A stretch of 64,000 bases of DNA from [Enterobacter] lignolyticus SCF1 (lineage in GTDB: Bacteria > Pseudomonadota > Gammaproteobacteria > Enterobacterales > Enterobacteriaceae), in NCBI RefSeq assembly GCF_000164865.1, contig NC_014618.1:1488001-1552000 (forward strand), in the 5' to 3' direction. The notes beneath the pieces were generated by a model. It ran no database searches. It saw nothing but the letters and a program-made list of their open reading frames with translations, and was not told the origin of the DNA. The stretch's first letter is position 1. Each line of letters starts with the position of its first letter. Position numbers and translations under genes: made by a program. Shown here in pieces: positions 7,320-15,552 of the stretch.

Positions 7320-8093
7320 ATGCCTGACAATAAATTAAACGTAATCGATCTGCACAAGCGCTACGGCGAACATGAAGTGCTGAAAGGGGTGTCACTGAAG
7401 GCTAACGCCGGTGATGTGATCAGTATTATCGGCTCGTCGGGGTCGGGGAAGAGCACCTTCCTGCGCTGTATCAACTTCCTCGAAAAGCCGAGCGAAGGCA
7501 ACATTGTAGTCAGCGGCCAGAATATCTCGCTGGTGCGTGATAAAGACGGGCAGCTTAAGGTGGCGGATAAAAACCAGCTGCGTCTGCTGCGCACCCGCCT
7601 GACGATGGTGTTCCAGCACTTCAACCTGTGGAGCCATATGACGGTGCTGGAGAACGTCATGGAAGCGCCGATTCAGGTGCTGGGCCTGAGCAAGCAGGAA
7701 GCCCGTGAACGCGCGGTCAAATATCTGGCGAAAGTGGGTATCGATGAGCGCCAGCAGATTAAGTATCCGGTGCATCTCTCCGGCGGCCAGCAGCAGCGTG
7801 TGTCCATCGCCCGCGCGCTGGCGATGGAGCCGGAGGTGCTGCTGTTTGACGAACCGACCTCCGCGCTTGACCCTGAGCTGGTCGGTGAAGTGCTGCGCAT
7901 CATGCAGAAGCTGGCGGAAGAGGGGAAAACCATGGTGGTGGTAACGCACGAGATGGGCTTTGCCCGCCACGTGTCCTCACACGTGATTTTCCTGCACCAG
8001 GGACTTATCGAAGAAGAGGGCCACCCGGACGAGCTGTTCGGCAACCCGAAAAGCCCGCGCCTGCAGCAGTTCCTCAAAGGATCGCTGAAGTAA
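7320..8093 (+). CDS. hisP: HisP, ATP-binding subunit of the histidine transporter
   Basis: HisP hydrolyses ATP to drive the HisQM channel. Walker A is GSSGSGKST (residues 38-46), the ABC signature is LSGGQQQR, Walker B is VLLFDEPTSALDPE, and the switch histidine lies in VVTHEMGF. Its 257 residues equal the Salmonella protein whose structure is known. It is the last gene of hisJQMP; a GC-rich hairpin follows 10 bases after the stop. Confidence 0.97.
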   Translation: MPDNKLNVIDLHKRYGEHEVLKGVSLKANAGDVISIIGSSGSGKSTFLRCINFLEKPSEGNIVVSGQNISLVRDKDGQLKVADKNQLRLLRTRLTMVFQHFNLWSHMTVLENVMEAPIQVLGLSKQEARERAVKYLAKVGIDERQQIKYPVHLSGGQQQRVSIARALAMEPEVLLFDEPTSALDPELVGEVLRIMQKLAEEGKTMVVVTHEMGFARHVSSHVIFLHQGLIEEEGHPDELFGNPKSPRLQQFLKGSLK

Positions 8094-8103
8094 TCCGCGT
8101 ACA

Positions 8104-8125
8104 CCCGGTCACGCGCGTGACCGGG
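8104..8125 (+). terminator. Terminator-like hairpin after hisP
   Basis: CCCGGTCAC (8104-8112) pairs perfectly with GTGACCGGG (8117-8125) around GCGC. Only a weak GTTTA follows, so it may be a weak or bidirectional terminator between convergent hisP and yfcH. Confidence 0.6.
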
Positions 8126-8150
8126 GTTTATCAGCCTGCTGCTGGCGGAA

Positions 8151-9044
8151 TTATTTCACCACGTCCGCCAGCGCTTCTTCTAAGTCATACCAGCGAAACG
8201 CAAAGCCGCTGTCTTCAAGACGTTTTGGCAGCGCCCGCTGCCCGCCCAGCACCAGTACCGAGGATTCGCCCATCAGCAGCCGTATGGCGGCGGCGGGCGT
8301 GCGGAAGATGGCCGGACGGTTCAGGGCGTGACCCAGCGCGTGGGCAAACTGCTCATTACGCACCGGGTAGGGCGAAACCATATTAAACGGTCCGCTGAGG
8401 GGGTTATCGAGCAGCCAGAGAATGCCGTTAACCATATCGTCGACGTGGATCCACGCCAGATACTGGCGCCCGCTGCCAATAGGCCCGCCGAGGCCGAGCT
8501 TAAACGCTGGCGTCATTTTCGACAGAATGCCGCCTCTGGGCGCAAGCACCACGCCGGTGCGCAGCAGGCAGACGCGGGTGACGTCGCTTTGCGCCTGCTG
8601 GGCGATTTGTTCCCAGCGGGCGCAAAGCTTATGGGTAAATTCATTGTGCGGCGGCTCGTCTTCGGTGACGACCACTTCGCCGAGATCGCCATAATAGCCC
8701 GCCGCGGAGCCAGAGATAAAGACCGCCGGGGGCCGGGTGCCCGCCCGCAGTAAATCGACCAGCCTCTGGGTTATCTGCCATCGGCTGTCGCACAACCGCT
8801 GCTTTTGCTGCGCCGTCCAGCGCTTGTCGGCGATGGGCTCCCCGGCGAGGTTAATGACTGCATCAATACCATCGAGATTCTGGCAGGCGTCGAGTCCTTT
8901 CCATAGCCCGACGCGTGCGTCGAGCCGCTGGCGCGCTTTTTCCGGGCTACGGGTCACCACGATAATCTGGTGGCCGAGCTCAAGCAGACGCGGGATCAGA
9001 TGACGGCCAATCAGGCCCGTACCGCCGGTAATCAGGATTTTCAT
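8151..9044 (-). CDS. yfcH: YfcH, SDR39U1-type NAD(P)-binding epimerase-like protein
   Basis: YfcH is a predicted short-chain dehydrogenase/epimerase family protein of unknown substrate. The Rossmann motif ITGGTGLIGRHL lies at residues 5-16, and the C-terminal DUF1731-type segment carries GQRALPKRLEDSGFAFRW near residue 265. Its 297 residues match E. coli. It is the last of three genes read yfcG-folX-yfcH; folX ends 19 bases upstream. The role is unproven; proximity to folX may or may not be functional. Confidence 0.9.
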   Translation of the reverse strand: MKILITGGTGLIGRHLIPRLLELGHQIIVVTRSPEKARQRLDARVGLWKGLDACQNLDGIDAVINLAGEPIADKRWTAQQKQRLCDSRWQITQRLVDLLRAGTRPPAVFISGSAAGYYGDLGEVVVTEDEPPHNEFTHKLCARWEQIAQQAQSDVTRVCLLRTGVVLAPRGGILSKMTPAFKLGLGGPIGSGRQYLAWIHVDDMVNGILWLLDNPLSGPFNMVSPYPVRNEQFAHALGHALNRPAIFRTPAAAIRLLMGESSVLVLGGQRALPKRLEDSGFAFRWYDLEEALADVVK

Positions 9045-9063
9045 GCAACCTCCCGGGTTGCGC

Positions 9064-9432
9064 CTAGCGTCGCCAGCTCATGGTCATCGACACCGAATCG
9101 GCATACCGCAGCGCGTGAAGTTTATCGATCTCTACTTCAGCATAAGTGACCCAGCGATGCTCGCATGCGATATTGAGCACATCCTGAGTTAATTTTTCCA
9201 GCAAAGAGAAGCGGTTATTCTCAATATGCTGAATGATGGTTTTGGTGATGGTGCGGTAGTTCAGCGCGTCGTTGATATCTTCGCTGCTGCGCGCTTTTTC
9301 GGCCGGGTAGTGGATGGCGACGTTGATAACGACATCCTGTCGGTTGGCGATTTCCTCTTCTTTAATACCGATAAAGGTACGCAGACGCAGGTTTTTAATG
9401 CGGATGACGGCATCTGGCTGGGACATAGACAT
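9064..9432 (-). CDS. folX: FolX, dihydroneopterin triphosphate 2'-epimerase
   Basis: FolX epimerises 7,8-dihydroneopterin triphosphate to the monapterin form, leading to tetrahydromonapterin. It belongs to the FolB/FolX fold; conserved stretches are IRIKNLRLRTFIGIKEEE and NNRFSLLEKLTQDVL. On this strand AAGGAGGA precedes the ATG at 9432, giving 122 residues. A second ATG two codons on (9426) gives exactly the E. coli length of 120. The longer in-frame start at 9465 lies upstream of the ribosome site and is rejected. Confidence 0.94.
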   Translation of the reverse strand: MSMSQPDAVIRIKNLRLRTFIGIKEEEIANRQDVVINVAIHYPAEKARSSEDINDALNYRTITKTIIQHIENNRFSLLEKLTQDVLNIACEHRWVTYAEVEIDKLHALRYADSVSMTMSWRR

Positions 9433-9485
9433 TGCAGGTTTCCTCCTTGTTGTTATCCCAGCCATAATACATGAAAAGCGCGTGA

Positions 9486-10112
9486 TTAAGCTTGCGCCTT
9501 CTGCATCGCCAGAACCGTTGCCGGACGCTGGCTGATGCGCTCAAACCAGTTCTTCACCGCCGGGAAGTTATCGAGGTCGATACGCTGGCGCTGGTGGGCG
9601 TTGATCCACGGCCAGCAGGCGATATCCGCTATGCTGTAGTGCTCGCCGCCAAGCCACGGCGAGCGCTCAAGGCGCTTATTCAGCACGTTGTATAACCGCA
9701 GGGTCTCAACCTGATAACGCTCAATGGCGTACGGCACCGGCTGAGGCGCAAAATGATTAAAATGATGGTTTTGCCCAAGCATCGGCCCCAGCCCGCCCAC
9801 CTGCCAGAACAGCCACTGCAGGGTAACATGGCGTTCGCGCAGCTCGCCGCTGAGCAGCTTTCCGGATTTTTCCGCCAGATACAGCAATATTTCGCCTGAC
9901 TCAAACAGGGCCAGCGGCGCGCCGCCGTCCGCGGGAACGTGGTCGACGATGGCCGGGATTTTATTATTCGGTGAAATCGACAGGAACTCCGGGCGGAACT
10001 GGTCGCCCTTACTGATATCTACACGTATCAGCCGATAAGCCAGCTGCGCCTCTTCGAGAAACAGCGTGACTTTGTGGCCGTTTGGGGTAGGAGCATAATA
10101 GAGATCAATCAT
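9486..10112 (-). CDS. yfcG: YfcG, glutathione S-transferase-like disulfide-bond reductase
   Basis: YfcG is a Nu-class GST homologue that reduces small disulfides using glutathione. The thioredoxin-like N-domain opens MIDLYYAPTPNGHKVTLFLEE, with the cis-proline motif NNKIPAIVDH near residue 50. The helical C-domain includes WLFWQVGGLGPMLGQNHHF. The start at 10112 is preceded by GGGAG and matches the conserved N-terminus; the longer in-frame start at 10238 is not conserved. At 208 residues it is a few shorter than the E. coli protein at its C-terminus. It is divergent from yfcF across 148 bases. Confidence 0.94.
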   Translation of the reverse strand: MIDLYYAPTPNGHKVTLFLEEAQLAYRLIRVDISKGDQFRPEFLSISPNNKIPAIVDHVPADGGAPLALFESGEILLYLAEKSGKLLSGELRERHVTLQWLFWQVGGLGPMLGQNHHFNHFAPQPVPYAIERYQVETLRLYNVLNKRLERSPWLGGEHYSIADIACWPWINAHQRQRIDLDNFPAVKNWFERISQRPATVLAMQKAQA

Positions 10113-10260
10113 CTTAACTCCCGAGCTCAGGTGGTTATTGTTGTGGGCACCGCTTTTCGAGTATAGGCGGCGAAGACCGCTCTGTGAGTTTTCATCAAGT
10201 GACAGCCTGTAAAAGACGCGATATGTTGAAGTATTCACCCGTTAGCCCGTTGAGGAAGCT

Positions 10261-10905
10261 ATGAGCCGTCCTGTGATTACGCTGTGGTCTGATTCTCAGT
10301 TTTATTCGCCGTATGTGATGTCCGTCTATGTCGCTTTGCAGGAAAAAGGCCTGCACTTTAGCGTGAAAACCGTCGATCTCGATCGCGGCGAACATCTGCA
10401 GGATAGCTGGAAAGGCTACGTGCAAACGCGCCGCGTGCCGCTGCTGGAAGTGGATGCGTTCGAACTCAGCGAATCGTCAGCGATTACGGAATATCTTGAT
10501 GAGCGTTTTGCGCCGCCGCAGTGGGAGCGCCTGTATCCGCACGATCTCGAAAAGCGCGCCCGGGCCCGGCAGGTTCAGGCCTGGCTGAGAAGCGACCTGA
10601 TGCCGATTCGCGAAGAGCGCCCGACCTCAGTCATCTTTGGCGGCGCGAAGCTGCCGCCGCTGAGCCAGACGGCGCAGGCGAGCGCGGCGAAACTGTTCAG
10701 TACCGCCGGGGCGCTGCTGGCGGACGGCAAGCCGAATCTGTTTGGCGAATGGTGCATTGCCGATGCCGATCTTGCGCTGATGATTAACCGGCTGATGCTG
10801 CACGGCGACGACGTGCCGGAACGTCTGGCGGATTATGCTGCGTTCCAGTGGCAGCGCGCTTCAGTACAGCGTTTTGCGGCGCTTTCAGCGGCACGCGCAG
10901 GCTGA
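10261..10905 (+). CDS. yfcF: YfcF, glutathione S-transferase family protein
   Basis: YfcF is a GST-family enzyme implicated in oxidative-stress resistance, with glutathione-dependent activity. The 214 residues equal E. coli. The N-terminal thioredoxin-like domain holds VTLWSDSQFYSPY-type residues (here VITLWSDSQFYSPYVMS) and the glutathione-contact segment ELSESSAITEYLDERF near residues 70-85. A helical domain follows. An ATG directly follows GAGGAAGCT. yfcE lies 53 bases on, so yfcF, yfcE and yfcD may form one unit. Confidence 0.93.
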   Translation: MSRPVITLWSDSQFYSPYVMSVYVALQEKGLHFSVKTVDLDRGEHLQDSWKGYVQTRRVPLLEVDAFELSESSAITEYLDERFAPPQWERLYPHDLEKRARARQVQAWLRSDLMPIREERPTSVIFGGAKLPPLSQTAQASAAKLFSTAGALLADGKPNLFGEWCIADADLALMINRLMLHGDDVPERLADYAAFQWQRASVQRFAALSAARAG

Positions 10906-10958
10906 AGCCAGCCGCGTAATCCGCTATGATAGCGCGGTTATTTGTGGAGGAATGATTG

Positions 10959-11510
10959 ATGAAACTGATGTTTGCATCGGATATTCACGGCGCGCTGCCG
11001 GCCACAGAACGCGTACTGTCCCTGTTTGCGGAAAGCGGCGCGCGTTATCTGGTGGTGCTGGGCGATGTGTTAAACCACGGTCCGCGTAATGCGCTGCTGC
11101 CCGGGTATGCGCCCGCAGAGGTCGCAGAACGTCTGAACACGCAGGCTGCTCGTATTATCGCCGTGCGCGGCAATTGCGACAGCGAAGTGGATCAGATGCT
11201 GCTGAAATTTCCCATGACGGCGCCGTGGCAGCAGGTACTGACGCCGAATCAGCGGCTGTTTCTGACGCATGGACATCTGTTCGGCCCGGACAACCTGCCG
11301 CCGCTGGCGACTGGCGATGTGCTGGTTTATGGTCATACTCATATTCCGGTTGCCGAAAAACGGGGCGATATCTTCCATTTTAACCCCGGTTCCGTCAGCA
11401 TCCCGAAAGGGGGATTCCCCGCCAGTTTCGGCCTGCTGGACGGTAATAAATTGCAGGTTTTAGCACTCAATGATCAACGGGTTATTGCAGAGGTGGCAAT
11501 TAACCCGTAA
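10959..11510 (+). CDS. yfcE: YfcE, metallophosphodiesterase
   Basis: YfcE is a small Mn-dependent calcineurin-like phosphodiesterase active on artificial phosphodiesters; its natural substrate is unsettled. All metal-binding motifs are visible in order: DIHG, GDVLNHGP, GNCDSEVD, THGH and GHTH. The ATG at 10959 lies eight bases after GTGGAGG, giving 183 residues; a TTG one codon upstream would give the 184 annotated in E. coli. It lies between yfcF and yfcD in the same direction. Confidence 0.94.
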   Translation: MKLMFASDIHGALPATERVLSLFAESGARYLVVLGDVLNHGPRNALLPGYAPAEVAERLNTQAARIIAVRGNCDSEVDQMLLKFPMTAPWQQVLTPNQRLFLTHGHLFGPDNLPPLATGDVLVYGHTHIPVAEKRGDIFHFNPGSVSIPKGGFPASFGLLDGNKLQVLALNDQRVIAEVAINP

Positions 11511-11566
11511 TTTACCCGTCAACTGCACAACGCGCCGCAAGAGCGCATGAGAGAGAAGGTTTTCTG

Positions 11567-12112
11567 ATGGTGGAGCAGAATCATTTGGCAAGCACGGAAT
11601 GGGTGGATATTGTCAACGAAGACAATGAGGTGATTGCGCAGGCCAGCCGCGAACAGATGCGCGCGCAGTGCTTGCGTCATCGGGCAACCTATATTGTGGT
11701 TCACGACGGCATGGGCAAAATTCTGGTGCAACGCCGCACCGAAACCAAAGACTTTATGCCGGGCATGCTGGACGCTACTGCGGGCGGCGTCGTGCAGGCC
11801 GACGAGCAGATGCTTGATTCCGCCCGCCGCGAGGCGGAAGAAGAGCTGGGGATTGCCGGCGTGCCGTTCGCCGATCATGGCCAGTTCTATTTTGAAGATA
11901 AGCACTGCCGCGTGTGGGGCGGTCTTTTTAGCTGCGTTTCTCACGGCCCGTTTGCGCTACAGGAAGCGGAGGTCAGCGAAGTGTGCTGGCTAACGCCGGA
12001 AGAAATCACCGCGCGCTGCGATGAATTCACCGCTGATTCCCTGAAAGCGCTGGCGCTGTGGATGAGCCGTAACGCCGGCAACGATATCCCGGAAGACGAA
12101 GAGGCCGAATAA
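11567..12112 (+). CDS. yfcD: YfcD, Nudix hydrolase
   Basis: YfcD is a Nudix-family hydrolase without a proven substrate. The Nudix box is complete: GGVVQADEQMLDSARREA runs on into EEELGI (about residues 73-95), matching GX5EX7REUXEEXGU. Its 181 residues compare with 180 in E. coli. It is convergent with the LacI-family gene; only four bases separate the two stops, with no room for a terminator. In E. coli this side of yfcD is occupied by yfcC; here it is replaced by the PTS-transketolase locus. Confidence 0.93.
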   Translation: MVEQNHLASTEWVDIVNEDNEVIAQASREQMRAQCLRHRATYIVVHDGMGKILVQRRTETKDFMPGMLDATAGGVVQADEQMLDSARREAEEELGIAGVPFADHGQFYFEDKHCRVWGGLFSCVSHGPFALQEAEVSEVCWLTPEEITARCDEFTADSLKALALWMSRNAGNDIPEDEEAE

Positions 12113-12116
12113 GGCC

Positions 12117-13136
12117 TCAGCAGCTGTCCCGCTGGCACAGTTTCGCGGCTATCGGGGCGCTTTCACGCCAGTTTCCGTCATTCAGGCGCGCCAGCAGCGC
12201 GCGGCCTGCTTCAATACCAATCTGCCGGTGCGGTACCGCAATCGTCGTCAGCGGCGGCTGGCATACGCGGCTGACGTCGCTGTCGCCAAACCCCACAATC
12301 GCCAGATCGTCAGGCACCTTAATACGCCTGCGCTGGCATTCGTACAGCGCGCCGCAGGCCAGTTCGTCAGAGACGCAGACCAGCGCGTCCAGCTCCGGCC
12401 ACGCCAGCAAAAACTCCGGCAGCTGCGCTGCGCCGGTTGAAAAGGTGGGCGGCTCCGCGGCATTGATCACCCGGTTTGGCGAGAGGTGGTAGCGCAGCAT
12501 CGCCTTGTACCAGCCCTGCAGATGCTGCTGGAAAATCCACTGCTCCTGGTTAGCGCACAGCAGGCCGATGTTCTGGTAACCGCGCTGAATCAGCATTTGC
12601 GTGAGCTCAAACATGGCCGCTACGTTGTCGATACCGATGTTCATGTCCAGCGGGTCCGAGCGTACTGCGCCAATCTCCATGACCGGGAGATTACCGCTCG
12701 ACAGCCACTGACGCACGGTATCGCTGTGCTCCACGCTGAGCAGGATCGCCGCCGCAATGTTTGACGCCATCAGCGTTTCCAGCAGCTTTTCTTCCTGCTC
12801 CAGATGATGACGCGATTCCGCCAGCATGATTTGATACCCGGCCGGCTGCAGCACCTGCTGTAGCCCGGCGAACATCTCTGAACATCCCGCTTCGCTAAGG
12901 CTGGGCACCACCATCCCGATGGTCCATGAGGAGGCGGAGGCCAGCGCGCTCGCCGCCAGGTTTGGCATGTAGCCCAGCTCCTGAACGGCGGCCTCAATTT
13001 TTTCGCGCAGCTTGTCGGATACCTGCTCAGGGGTACGCAATGCGCGGGAAACGGTCATCGTACCAACCCCGGCAAGCTGGGCGACATCCGCCAGCGTGAC
13101 CTTACCGGTACTGCGGCGTTTTCGGGTCAGAGACAT
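12117..13136 (-). CDS. LacI/GalR-family repressor of the PTS-transketolase locus
   Basis: This 339-residue protein is a LacI-family regulator, closest in feel to gluconate repressor GntR. The N-terminal helix-turn-helix is VTLADVAQLAGVGTMTVSRA (residues 13-32), with the hinge near LAASALAS. The periplasmic-binding-protein-like effector domain spans about residues 68-330. The ATG at 13136 follows AGGAAG; the longer in-frame start at 13193 adds an implausible leader. It is divergent from the PTS operon across 216 bases holding two operator palindromes, so it most likely represses that operon and itself. The inducer is unknown, probably the imported sugar phosphate. Confidence 0.9.
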   Translation of the reverse strand: MSLTRKRRSTGKVTLADVAQLAGVGTMTVSRALRTPEQVSDKLREKIEAAVQELGYMPNLAASALASASSWTIGMVVPSLSEAGCSEMFAGLQQVLQPAGYQIMLAESRHHLEQEEKLLETLMASNIAAAILLSVEHSDTVRQWLSSGNLPVMEIGAVRSDPLDMNIGIDNVAAMFELTQMLIQRGYQNIGLLCANQEQWIFQQHLQGWYKAMLRYHLSPNRVINAAEPPTFSTGAAQLPEFLLAWPELDALVCVSDELACGALYECQRRRIKVPDDLAIVGFGDSDVSRVCQPPLTTIAVPHRQIGIEAGRALLARLNDGNWRESAPIAAKLCQRDSC

Positions 13137-13228
13137 GTTTCTTCCTGATTGAAATCTCAACATAAAGTGCAAGCAGTATACGCCGGAAATCACTGGTTTT
13201 GCTGAGTTATTACAGCATGATTACATTT

Positions 13229-13242
13229 TGATAGCGCTATCA
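13229..13242. promoter_or_regulatory. LacI-type operator 1
   Basis: TGATAGCGCTATCA is a perfect 14-base palindrome centred on GCGC-like bases, typical of LacI/GalR operators. It lies in the gap between the repressor gene and the PTS operon and shares TAGCGCTA with operator 2. Confidence 0.8.
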
Positions 13243-13265
13243 CACTTTTCATACGCTTCATTTTG

Positions 13266-13277
13266 GTAGCGCTATCT
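13266..13277. promoter_or_regulatory. LacI-type operator 2
   Basis: GTAGCGCTATCT contains the same TAGCGCTA palindrome (13267-13274) as operator 1; the centres are 35 bases apart. It abuts the CRP box on its upstream side. Confidence 0.75.
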
Positions 13278-13278
13278 T

Positions 13279-13294
13279 TGTGATTATCATCACA
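13279..13294. promoter_or_regulatory. CRP-cAMP box of the PTS-transketolase operon
   Basis: TGTGATTATCATCACA matches the CRP consensus TGTGA-N6-TCACA exactly. A candidate -10 CATAAA at 13314-13319 predicts a start near 13327, which places the CRP centre at about -41, a class II activator position. Confidence 0.85.
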
Positions 13295-13352
13295 GTCAGA
13301 GGCGATGGCCTTGCATAAAGTTTGTTCACCTTCCCACTGAAAGGAGAATGAC

Positions 13353-13796
13353 ATGCTCAGGACATGGATCCATGACGGCACCATCAGGTTACAGGAGAGG
13401 GTAGAAAACTGGCCGCAGGCGCTGGAGCTGTGCGCAACGCCGCTGCTGGAGGCAGGCATCATCACACCGGACTACATCACCGCGATAATGACGCAGCACC
13501 GCAGGCTCGGCCCGTACTACGTGCTGGCACCGGGCTTAGCGATGCCGCACGCGCGGCCGGAAGAGGGGGCTAAGGGGTTAGGTCTTTCCCTGCTCAAATT
13601 ACAGCACGGCGTTGCCTTCGGCTCAGAAGATAACGATCCGGTGGATCTGATTATACTGCTGGCGGCACCGGATAAGCACAGCCACATCGATATGATAGCC
13701 GCGCTGGCGGAATTATTTTCCAGCGACGAGGCTATGCGGGAATTACATCAGGCGACAACCGTTGAGGAGATAAAAAACATCATTAGCCGCTTCTGA
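13353..13796 (+). CDS. PTS EIIA component, ascorbate/SgcA type
   Basis: This 147-residue protein is a cytoplasmic EIIA of the mannitol/fructose-fold type used by the ascorbate (UlaC) branch. It receives phosphate from HPr and passes it to EIIB. The active histidine is H66 in APGLAMPHARPEEGA. The ATG at 13353 follows AAAGGAGAATG. It is the first gene of the operon EIIA-EIIB-EIIC-TktN-TktC. An 80-base gap with a small hairpin separates it from EIIB. The substrate is not known. Confidence 0.9.
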   Translation: MLRTWIHDGTIRLQERVENWPQALELCATPLLEAGIITPDYITAIMTQHRRLGPYYVLAPGLAMPHARPEEGAKGLGLSLLKLQHGVAFGSEDNDPVDLIILLAAPDKHSHIDMIAALAELFSSDEAMRELHQATTVEEIKNIISRF

Positions 13797-13823
13797 TAGC
13801 TATTTTATACCCTGGCTTTTGAC

Positions 13824-13843
13824 ATTTTACCTCCGGGTAAGAT
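13824..13843 (+). other. Small hairpin between EIIA and EIIB genes
   Basis: ATTTTACC (13824-13831) pairs with GGTAAGAT (13836-13843), with one wobble pair, around TCCG. No T-run follows. It may adjust the expression ratio of EIIA to the downstream genes. Confidence 0.35.
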
Positions 13844-13876
13844 GCAGGTTTATTTTGTCTAAAAAAGGTGACGATA

Positions 13877-14149
13877 ATGAAAATTATGGCGATATGCGGG
13901 TCTGGCCTCGGCAGCAGTTTTATGGTCGAGATGAATATTAAAAAGGTACTGAAGAAACTGAATATTGAGGCTGACGTCGAGCATTCCGACCTCTCGTCGG
14001 CAACGCCGGGCGCTGCCGACCTTTTCGTGATGGCAAAGGACATTGCCGAGAGCGCCAGCGTGCCGGAAGGCCAGCTGCTGGTGATCAACAATATTATCGA
14101 TATCAACGAACTGGAATCTAAGCTCAGCGCTTATTTCGCCAACCATTAA
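13877..14149 (+). CDS. PTS EIIB component, ascorbate/SgcB type
   Basis: A 90-residue cytoplasmic EIIB. The phosphocysteine is C7 in the P-loop ICGSGLGSSFMVE, the hallmark of the lactose/ascorbate-type EIIB fold. The ATG at 13877 follows AAGGTGA at good spacing; the in-frame GTG at 13868 overlaps that ribosome site. EIIB takes phosphate from EIIA-H66 and phosphorylates the sugar during transport through EIIC, whose gene begins 23 bases on. Confidence 0.9.
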   Translation: MKIMAICGSGLGSSFMVEMNIKKVLKKLNIEADVEHSDLSSATPGAADLFVMAKDIAESASVPEGQLLVINNIIDINELESKLSAYFANH

Positions 14150-14172
14150 TCCGCAATGAGTGAGGGGCAGCT

Positions 14173-15552
14173 ATGTTTATCCTCGAAACGCTTAATTTTG
14201 TGGTAGATATACTTAAAGTACCTTCGGTGCTTGTTGGCTTAATTGCCTTAATAGGCCTGGTCGCACAGAAAAAATCATTTTCTGATGTCGTCAAAGGAAC
14301 GGTAAAAACCATCCTGGGATTTATTGTTCTCGGCGGCGGAGCAGGCGTACTGGTTGGTTCATTAAATCCGCTGGGCGGCATGTTTGAGCATGCATTTAAC
14401 ATTCAGGGGATCATTCCGAATAACGAAGCGATTGTCTCTATCGCGCTGGAAAAATACGGCGCGGCAACGGCGCTGATTATGGCTTTTGGAATGGTGGCGA
14501 ATATCGTTGTCGCCCGCTTTACCCGCCTGAAATACATTTTCCTCACCGGGCATCACACTTTCTATATGGCCTGCATGATTGGCGTAATCCTGACCGTGGC
14601 GGGTTTTGAGGGGGTGGGGCTGGTGTTTACCGGCTCGCTCATCCTTGGGCTGGTGATGGCCTTCTTCCCGGCGATCGCCCAGCGCTATATGAAACGTATC
14701 ACCGGCACGGACGATATCGCTTTTGGTCATTTCGGCACCCTGGGCTATGTGCTCTCGGGCTGGATTGGCAGCCGGTGCGGTAAAGGCTCGCGTTCCACCG
14801 AAGAGATGAACCTGCCGAAAAACCTGAGCTTCCTGCGCGACAGTTCGATCTCGATTTCGCTGACCATGATGATTATCTATTTGATCCTGGCGGTGTGCGC
14901 GGGGCGCGAGTATGTCGAAAGCCAGCTCAGCAGCGGGCAGAACTATCTCGTGTACGCCATCATCATGGCGATCACCTTCGCGGCGGGCGTGTTCATTATT
15001 CTGCAGGGCGTGCGTCTGATTCTGGCGGAGATTGTTCCGGCCTTTACCGGTTTTTCGGAGAAGCTGGTGCCCAATGCCCGCCCGGCGCTGGACTGCCCGG
15101 TGGTTTACCCCTATGCGCCCAATGCGGTGCTGATCGGCTTCCTGTTCAGCTTCCTTGGCGGGCTGGTAGGGCTGTTCTTGCTCGGACAGTTCAAGCTGGT
15201 GCTGATTCTGCCGGGCGTGGTTCCCCACTTCTTTACCGGCGCGACGGCTGGCGTATTCGGCAACGCGACCGGCGGGCGGCGCGGGGCGATGATCGGCGCC
15301 TTTGCTAACGGCCTGCTGATTACCTTTCTGCCGGTGCTGCTGCTGCCGGTACTGGGGGCGCTGGGCTTTGCCAATACGACCTTCTCGGATGCCGATTTCG
15401 GCGCGGTCGGTATCGTGCTCGGCAACCTTGCGCGCTACCTGTCGCCGATGGTCATTACCGGACTGGTGGTCGCGCTGTTCGCGCTGCTGGTGCTGTTTAA
15501 CTATCTGACAAAAGGCAAAGCTGAGCCGCAAAACTCGGGGGCGAAATCATGA
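14173..15552 (+). CDS. PTS EIIC membrane permease, UlaA family
   Basis: A 459-residue integral membrane protein of the ascorbate-type EIIC family (UlaA of E. coli is about 465). It has about eleven hydrophobic segments and conserved family stretches such as VKGTVKTILGFIVLGGGAG (near residue 40), FLTGHHTFYMACM, YAPNAVLIGFLFSFLGG and ILPGVVPHFFTGATAGVFGN. It transports and, with EIIB, phosphorylates a sugar or sugar acid. The stop overlaps the transketolase N gene in ATGA, so permease and enzyme are translationally coupled. Confidence 0.92.
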   Translation: MFILETLNFVVDILKVPSVLVGLIALIGLVAQKKSFSDVVKGTVKTILGFIVLGGGAGVLVGSLNPLGGMFEHAFNIQGIIPNNEAIVSIALEKYGAATALIMAFGMVANIVVARFTRLKYIFLTGHHTFYMACMIGVILTVAGFEGVGLVFTGSLILGLVMAFFPAIAQRYMKRITGTDDIAFGHFGTLGYVLSGWIGSRCGKGSRSTEEMNLPKNLSFLRDSSISISLTMMIIYLILAVCAGREYVESQLSSGQNYLVYAIIMAITFAAGVFIILQGVRLILAEIVPAFTGFSEKLVPNARPALDCPVVYPYAPNAVLIGFLFSFLGGLVGLFLLGQFKLVLILPGVVPHFFTGATAGVFGNATGGRRGAMIGAFANGLLITFLPVLLLPVLGALGFANTTFSDADFGAVGIVLGNLARYLSPMVITGLVVALFALLVLFNYLTKGKAEPQNSGAKS

